Under the pieces are notes generated by a model. It did not search any database, was not told the DNA's origin, and saw nothing but the letters and a program-made list of their open reading frames with translations. From NCBI RefSeq assembly GCF_032854445.1, contig NC_088304.1, positions 26,673,704 through 26,737,703 on the forward strand: a stretch of 64,000 nucleotides of DNA, read 5' to 3'. This document shows, piece by piece, positions 52,101-61,100 of this stretch. The DNA is from Liolophura sinensis. Lineage: Eukaryota > Mollusca > Polyplacophora > Chitonida > Chitonidae. Positions within the stretch are counted from its first letter, which is position 1. Every line of letters starts with the position of its first letter. Both the position numbers and the translations under genes were made by a program.

Positions 52101-55100
52101 TAAAAGTTGGTGCTTTATTCCAGCCACTGCAGTTTCCTCCACCCATAAAACTGAAAAAGTATGATGGTATAAACAGCAGTCTAAAAAGTATATTATAATA
52201 TACCCTAAGGTCAAGTGTCTGGATTTTCAAGGTTATCCAATAATATTTCAATTCTGGAAAGGTGGACAGGATATGCAGATTTCTACATGAACAATTGTGC
52301 TTTGTTTTGAAAATCAAAAAGTGTAACAAGCTGCTTACAACCACCAGGGTGGTCACCTGTTCAAATCAGTCTCTGTCCATTTTTACAGCATTGTGTCACG
52401 TGATTTCAGTGTTAGACAATCTGTGATAAACAAGGTACATGCTCAACGGATCCCTGCACGATTCAAGCCTTCATCTCTCACCTCGGTGTCTGCTGTCATC
52501 ACAGGCATGGAAATTGCTTGATGTTAGTGGGAATAACAAATAAACCCCCAAAAACTAAAAAAAAAATAATGAGTCAAATAACGAAATTGAATTACAAAAG
52601 TTTATATTAAATTCATTTTCTGTTTCTTATTTTTCTTGCAGAATTTTTGACCCAGTCTCCTCAAGCCACATTTGCATCCCTGAATAAACTGACGATCAGG
52701 CTACAGGTTTGTGTCAACAACAACATGCACATGTACTTGTGTCATATTATTAAAATTTCTTGAGCATTAAGAGATGCACACTAAGCTATCTAATCAATAA
52801 TCAGTATTTGTTGTGCCTGGGCGTGGTTGTTGAGAAGTGTACAGTATTACCTAATACCAATATTGATATTTATTGATATAGGGATTACACTTTCTGAATA
52901 TAGCACAGATTGTAGTACTGAAAATTGGCTGAGACCACAAGCGGGTTTTTCGAACCAGCGTCCTCAGAGTCAGGCACCAAATCGCCAACAATACATGTTA
53001 ACCGTCTAGACCACTCAGCCAACAGGCCTTCCACAAAAATAGAAGGTAGCTGACCGGTAGACTTTACAGCGAACATGCATTACCCCTCCGACGATCACAA
53101 AATGACATCACTCCCTTAGGTGAATATATCAGACAGGTTTTAGATGTCATTTTAGAAAGTGGATTAAGTAACAGTATTATCGTTAATAGGGATTACACTT
53201 TCTGAATATAATCTTTCTAAACCTGAATAGTATTAAGTCATATTGGTATTATTTATGATTTTAACACAACCCAGCAACCAGTACAGTTGTACAGAGACCA
53301 AATGGAATTGCAGCCTCTTACTGTATGTCACCTAAAATTTGCATGTGAAAATTAACTTTGACGTAAAGACCTTAAAATGATAATTTTTGGTGCTAACACT
53401 TTAGTTTTTGGGCTCAAACTTGACAAAAAAATTTATATGGTTGAATAAAGCAGAATCAAGGAAAAAAGCTCATATCTAGGTAAAATGCGGCAGTTCATAC
53501 TTAATATACTGTTACACAATTATTTTCTGGCGCAAGTGCAAAAATGAAAAAAATTTAATCCGATGTTAAATCTTAAGACAGTCTGAAGCAACTGAGCCTT
53601 GGAGATTTTGTGATGTGTCCTTAGTAATGCTGTTTGTTCAGATTTCCAGTACATAGAACAAAATGAACTCATGCTGGCTTCCTCTCTGGTTGTACATGGT
53701 TAGATTATCGTGGGTTTCCCCCGGACTCTGTCCGGTTTCCTCCCACCATAATGTCGGCCACCGTTGTATAATGAATATTTTTGAGTGCAGCATAAACGCC
53801 AATCCACATGGACATTTTTTTGTGTCAGACTCAGCCTCATCGCGTGGAGACAAACACTCAACTCCACCAGATCTACTTTCACTATCACCATGACGAACTC
53901 CAGTACTGGGCTAACGTCATCAAACCTGTCTCATCATCAGGGGAGGTAACCCCACAACCGTCTTCATCTGACGTTTTCACAGGATCCACGGATAAACAAG
54001 ACGCAGGCGGAAAGCCTGAAGGAATGTCTGGGATTATTGGGTAAGATGTAGGCCATGAAGGTGATGAAGTCTCATTGTACATTTGTAGCGGATTTTTATT
54101 GTAGTGGAGGGGACTTTATGGCTGGGGGAGTTAGCATGCCATCGTGGCACAATGACCCAGAAGCCTCTGACCAATGCCATCAGTCCTTTCCGGGCAGGTT
54201 TCCTCTCTAGCCGTAAGTGGGAAGGTCTGAGAACAACATGCGGATGGTCATGGGTTTCCCCCGGGCTATGCCCAGTTTCCTCCCATCATATTGCTGGTCG
54301 ACGTCGAATAAGTGAAATATTTTTGAGTAACGGCGTAAAGGACCAATCAAATAAATAAATAATTATTTGAGTTTTATCAATTGCTACAAATCATTTCATA
54401 TCTCATTTTTACATTAGTTCATGTGACCAGAACACTTAGTTGTAAAACATCATACTATGTTAGCATGTCTGTAGAAATTACTCTATAACCTCATAGAGTG
54501 TCTTCTTTTCAAATAAAAGTCCACAAAAGGCACCTCAAAGAGTCCGGCTTCTGCCTTTGGTTTGTTGCACCAGGCTAAAGGCTTGAAGATCGAGGCCTGC
54601 TCATACTGGCCAGCGACTAGTGTGCCTGTGGTTTAGTTTTGGTGGGACTGTGGAATATAAGGAGAGATGTCAAGCTACATGTTAAGCTATATTTCAAGCT
54701 ACATGTCAAGCTATATGTCAAGCTGCATGTCAAGCTACATATCAAGCTACATTTCAAGCTATATGTCAAGCTACATGTCAAGCTACAAGTTATGGTTATG
54801 TAACCTAAGTTACAAACCCCTTCTGTTTTTGTTTAAATCCATTTTGAATTCCTCCTTTTATGATGATTTCATACATTGTTTTAATATTCATAAATTAAAT
54901 TTTAAGACTTATAACTAGTATGCAAATTGATTTCAGATTATTTGCATTTCTACCTGCAGGCGTAAAATATCTGCTTACCTGGAAGACAAGAAGGTGTCGT
55001 CCGTGGTAGAGGTTGTAGACACTTCCTTCACAGTATCATCGGCGTCCTGCTCAGGGTTTAATGCTGGCGTGTCTCAGACCAAGTTATCCTGCACAGTCAA

Positions 55101-58100
55101 GCCGGGTTTGGCAGGTACAGTGTATCATCACTAGGAATCTTGCCCCGTCCCCATTACCCTAATGTTACCCTATAAATTTTCCCTATATTTCATACGTTGT
55201 ATTGCCTCTCTGGTCTCGAATTTGTCTCTGTCTTACATGTAATTTGTAGAGTTATCTCACACCACTTGGTTGTCTCGTGACATTGGCTTTGAACTGGAGA
55301 TCTCAAACTGTTCTGTGTCTTTGAAGATTTGTATCTTCAAATCATCACTAATTATAATGTTTCGTGACATTGCCTCTGAAGATGTAGATCTTGTCTCAAA
55401 TTGTTTCCTGTTTTTGCAGGTGTGTCTCATGCCACCTGGCTGATGTCTCTTGACTTTGCCTAAGATCCTGTCTCAAACTGTTTCCACTCTTTGCGGATGT
55501 GTCTCATGTCACCTGGCTGATGTCTCATGACATTCCCTGTGAATAGGAGATCCAGGCCTTGTCTCATATTGTTTTCTGTCTTTGCAGATGTGTCTCATGC
55601 ATTTTGGCTGATGTCTCGTTACATTGCCTGCGAGCTGGAGATCCAGGCCTTGTCTCAAGTTGTTTTCTGTCTTTACAGATGTGTCTCATGCGTCTTGCCT
55701 GATGTCTTGTGACATTGCCTGCTAACTGGAGATCCAAGCCTTGTGTCAAATTGTTTTCTGTCTTTTCAGACATGTCTCATGCTTCTTGGCTGATGTCTCA
55801 TGACATTCCATGAGAGCTGGAGATCCAGGCCTTGTCTCAAATTGTTTTCTGTCTTTACAGATGTGTCTCATGCGTCTTGCCTGATGTCATGTGACATTGC
55901 CTGCTAACTGGAGATCCAAGCCTTGTGTCAAATTGTTTTCTGTCTTTACAGATGTGTCTCATGCATCTTGCCTGATGTCTTGTGACATTGCCTGCTAACT
56001 GGATATCCAAGCCATGTCTCAAATTGTTTTCTGTCTTTTCAGATGTGTCTCATGCATCTTGCCTGATGTCTCATGACATTGCCTGCGAGTTTGAGATCCA
56101 AGCCTTGTGTCAAATTGTTTTCTGTCTTTGCCAATGTGTCTCATGCATCTTGGCTGATGTCTTATGACTTCACAAGCGAGCAGGAGATCCAAGCCACGTC
56201 ACAAATTGTTTTCTGTCTTTTCAGATGGGTCTCATGGGTCTTGGCTGATGTCTCGTGACATTGTCTGCAAGCAGGAGATCCAAGCCTTGTGTCAAATTGT
56301 TTTCTGTCTTTGCAGATGTGTCTCATGCCACCTGGCTGATGTCTCGTGACATTGCCTGCGAGCTGGAGATCCAGACGGTGTATGCTTGTCTCTGTGACTC
56401 TCAGGTGGCGCTCTCAGATCTGACGTACAAGCAACACTACTGGAACTACATCCTCAATCTCACCATAGTCATCTTTAAGGTATTTTAGAAGAGTGTGATG
56501 CTTGCCTTTCAGGGGCTGTAACCCACAAGGCGGAGGTTCAAACCTGGCCTTGGACAGGGAATTTGTACATATCTACTGTCACTGCTAGTGGGACATTAGT
56601 GACAATATGCCGTTAACATCCGTCATATGACAGCTTGCCCAGTCTCGTTGAAGAGGGTACAAACATCTGACATATCTGTTTCTTTAAGTGGGAGGGGGTT
56701 TCATGGCTGAGGGGGCCAGCACGCCAGTGCAGCGCTATGACAAAGGAACCTACCACCAATGCGGTCGCTGTGAGTTCAAGCCTAACTCATGCTGGCTTCT
56801 TCTTTGGCCGTACCTGGGAGGTTCTGCCAGAGACCGGCGAATGGTTGTTGTTTTTGTCTTGTTTCCTCCCACCATAATGTTGGCCGCCATAACTTAAATG
56901 AAATATTCTTGAGTACGGCGTAAAACACCAATCATATGAATAAATAAATGTAAGGGGGGAAAGGTTGATTGCCAAAGGTTGATGGTTTATTACCTCAGGC
57001 ACTCCAGTCCCCGCATCCATAAAATTGACCTCCTTTGTGTAACTGAACAACAATCAAGTAAAATAAATGTCAGTCATGGTTACACCACGTTTTGGTGAAA
57101 TCCCAGTCTCAGACAGAATCATTGAGGCATGAGTTTAGTCCCCAGGTAATGTCAGATACTGTCCAGAATGGACAAGACTTTCTTCATTGACTCTTGGGCA
57201 CTCTTTGGTCTCATGTCCACTGTAACTTGCAAAGGTGTCATGGTTGGGGTCTTACGCATGGTGTTACAGTTAGGCAGCTCCCAATTGGTTAATAATAGTG
57301 AAATGGTACCAAAATAATACTGAAAACGGATTTAAACCCCAAGGAAGAAAAAATTTTCATTTAGCCTGAGGCCAACGTGGTTTAAAAGCCACTTGGTTAG
57401 TATTAGAAACTATTTTTTGTGATTCAAAACTATTTCTCTCTTCAGGCAAAGAAACTTGGCAAAGAGCTGAAATTTGAGGGAATGGTAGACAACATCCAAT
57501 CAGAATGGTCCACCGTTGCCTTGATGACGTTCTTACAGCTGATTGGTGCTGTGTCAAAGGGGAAACCCGCCCCTGTGGCTGTCTGTCATCCATCTCCTCC
57601 CAAGAAAGCAATGGAGAAACCGACGTGGATTGACATAAATCTCCTCACTGTCAACTTCAGCCTGTCAAATGTTAACATTTACGTCTGCAATGATTATAAA
57701 GGTAGAGTGTGTTGATTGTGTCTCAAGGCAAATGTTTAATTAGCAGACTCAGAAATTGATTGGATGAGGAATTCGGACATTTATACAGACATTTATACAG
57801 ACATTTGTACAGACATTTACAGCATTTAATGAAACTGTATACCACAATGATTACTTTATTTAGATTTATTATAATATTATGAATTTTGTGTTCAAAATAA
57901 AAACAAATATCAAAGATGCATTCATAAGAAATAAATGGTAGGCATTACTTATATATACATATACACCTCTCTATCATTACAGCGTTGTTGTTGAATGAAG
58001 AATCTGTTTAACTTGAGTGATGCTGGATGCCAGCCTCATCTGCATAAAATAATTCAGTAATTATACTGTATAATTGTAACAGAACCAAAGATACACAATA

Positions 58101-61100
58101 TGACAGTTTAATTCAGTGAAGCTTTTGAAAGTATGTACAAGTGTGTAAAACAGCAAAATTTGGGTACACATTCTATCAGACATCCCAGAAGTAGACACCA
58201 CATGACCTGTCTGTTTTTTTTTCCAAACACTCTCAGGTATAGTGTATTCGTTGGATTTGTATAATTTTCAGTTGTCCAGATAACATGACTATTTCTGAAG
58301 AGATTATGTGGGTTTTTTTTTTTTTTGTATAACCAGGACTTCCTCGTCACCGACAATGTGGTAAACATGGGCTATTTTCCCTATGCTTCAACATGGGGTA
58401 GCCATTTTGTTGTTTGCCCACTCTAGGGTGATCATGTGATCGCCAAGTTGTTATACCAAATTTGTGCCTGCATTGTATTGAATAACATGTTGGAATGATT
58501 AATGTATTTATTTGATTGGTTTTTTACACCGTGCTCAAGAAAATTTCACTTATACAACGGCAGCCAGCATTATGGTGGAAGGAAACCAGGCAGTGCCCGT
58601 GGGAAACCCACGACCATCCGCAGGTTGCTGGAAGACCGTCCTGCATTGGATTGAAGATTGTTCAAATGAAAGATATGTGAACATTGAACACCGTAATTTT
58701 AGTGTTAAAGGTTTGTGCTATATGTGCATGCATTCTGACTGAGACGATCCGCAGGCTGCTGGCAGACCGTCCTGCATTGAAATGAAGATTGTTCAAATGA
58801 AAGATATGTGAACATTGAACAGTGTAATTTTAGTTAAAGGTTAGTGCTATATGTGCGTGCATTCTGACTGAGAATGATGATTTCAGACCAGGTACAGCTT
58901 GAAAAAGAACTGATATTTGTCTGAACCCCTGTACTGATTGCTTTCCAGCGTGCATAATGCTGCGGGTAGACAGTTTGGGCCTGGAGTTACGCCATCAGCA
59001 GTCCGTGGTTCAGAGCTGTGGAATGAAGCTTGTTTACATGCAGCAGGCAGGCAAGGTACATGTATTCATCATGGATCACAGTTCAGAGAAACGTCAAGGC
59101 TTCTGATTGGTTTATCTGCCTGTAATAAAAGCTACATACACTGCATTTGCCGATCAGATACTATCAAATGTACATTGGATAGTTTTTGTCTTCACTAATG
59201 GCGGCACGCACCGGCGAGTTAGAACACTAGTTGACAATGTACTAATCGATAACTTTTTTACCTTCATTTTCAAAAGTATTTTAATGATTCTTCAGCTAAC
59301 AACAACAATAACATTTAGAAAAAAAAACTGAATTAAAAAACAATTAAAATTGCACACCCTTGCAAACTTAATCAAAAATGACTAACTAGCATGCAGTTCA
59401 CCAAAGCAAGTATTATCTCTCAAGTATTTGTGAAAATAAGTGTGCGTTGGCTGAACTACATGTGCTGGTATAAAATTCAAGAGAAGTTGTCTGCCATGCC
59501 GTTTATTGTGTTTAAGACAACCGTATTGCCTGGATATACAGCCTGATGAATATTCGTCTCCATGATGAATTGGGAGCGGTAGATCCAAGCTCATTCCTGG
59601 GTCGCTAAATTCCTCGCTTGGCGTTCAGCATGAAGGGGATACTGCATTGACTTGTTGAGCCGTCTCAGTATAATGGGTTGGGCGGGTCAGCTTACTTGCC
59701 TTCGGTAAGGCATCTCAGTGAAGAAGCACGAGATAAAAGAGCGGTGGAAATCCGTCCTGCAACAAGGAGGCACATTACATGCACTCTAAGGATTCCTCCA
59801 TCGTCTTATGACTGAAAAATTGTTAAGTATGACGTTAAACCCCAAGCACTCACTCACTCACTCTCTATGATGAATATTTCTCGAGATGAAAATATTGACT
59901 TTTGGGCTCTTGAAAATTTATCTCCTCAATTAAAGATGAAGCCATGTACCCACTCAGCATGCTGGTAGGTAAGCAGGTTAACCTAGTAACATATCTGGAA
60001 GGCTTTTGTGGACGTTTCTTGGTAATGCTAAACTTTGAAGAGGCTGTATACCAGAGCATATTAGTCACAGTATTGGAAAGACATGTAGTTCATAAGTCTG
60101 CTTGCAGATGGCTGTGGGTTCCCCCAGGGCTCTGCCCATTTTCCTCCAACCATATCCCTGGCCGTCATCGTGTAATTGAAATATTCTGGAGTACAGAGTA
60201 AAACACCAGTCAGTAAATAAATAGATAAAATTCTGTCAGTCTCCTGTGATCAGATTGTAACAGTTAATTCATATTCTTTCAAACAGCGGAATTGTTGGTT
60301 TGGTTTTTGAGGAGGTTTACGCACAGTGGTTAAGACGGTGCCTGCGTCCTAGGTCTCGTGAGATGTAGCTTCAGTTTCATTTTTGAAAAGGATGCTTTTA
60401 AAGGTGGAGAAAACATGAAAATGACTTAAAGTTCAGATGAAAGAGTGCAAAGAGTTATCTCTGAACGTGGTCTTCAATATTTTTTTTGATTTTTCCTCAA
60501 GGAGAGAAAGACACTTGAAAATAATTTTTGTATGGTGGGTATTAGGGACCATCTTTTGGTATTTATAGTCTTTGTTTAATCATGTCATAAATGAGGATGT
60601 AACACAGGTTTAATAAATGTTTTTGCACTAGAATTTGTTCTTTTCAGCTAACAAATGTATTGAACCTCAATTTGGATCATATTTATATTTTAAACATGCT
60701 CATAAATATTATTATAATTTTGGTTAAATGCATATGTTTCCATATAAACAACAAATTTACATTCAAATAAATTTATTAGACAAGCATCACAGCCTTATTT
60801 AGAACATTATTATGCAACAGCGTTAAATACCAAAAGTTGGTCCCAAATACTAATCATACAAAAATATTTTCAAATACCTTTTGAAAAAAAAATCCGCTAA
60901 AATATTAAAGATCATATCTGCAAATAAATTTTGACGCTCTTTCATCTGATTTTGGCATCACTTTTATGTTTTCTTCCCCTTTAAGATTCCCCATCATTCT
61001 GGAATGAACTTTGACCATAACCACTTGCCTTTCACTGGTATGTCATTTGGGAGAGATTGCCAGTAGTTCAGGGAAGTTGGGACCCTGAGACCCGGTATCA

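Larger units (their letters stand above)
51883..53828 (+). other. BLTP2: BLTP2 introns 12 and 13
   Basis: Flank exon 13. A short string TAGGGATTACACTTTCTGAA occurs twice (about 52880 and 53189), indicating a local duplication. A SINE fragment ends 22 bp before exon 14. Nothing else seen. Confidence 0.7.
54041..54959 (+). other. BLTP2: BLTP2 intron 14
   Basis: 0.9-kb intron with one near-full SINE and a 12-bp minisatellite. No gene seen. Confidence 0.75.
57702..58948 (+). other. BLTP2: BLTP2 intron 17
   Basis: Contains a SINE fragment and a two-copy duplication at its right half. 57720-58490 shows nothing notable. Confidence 0.75.

Noticed and set aside
55527-56349. Series of 61-codon frames that look like a gene family
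   Set aside because: Each is one copy of the exon 16 array read into the next until the frame shifts. They are decoys, not separate genes.
60307-60380. tRNA-like CAGTGGTTAAGACGGTGC followed by TCCTAGGTCTCGTGAG
   Set aside because: B box is missing and the stems do not pair. At most a degraded tRNA-derived fragment.
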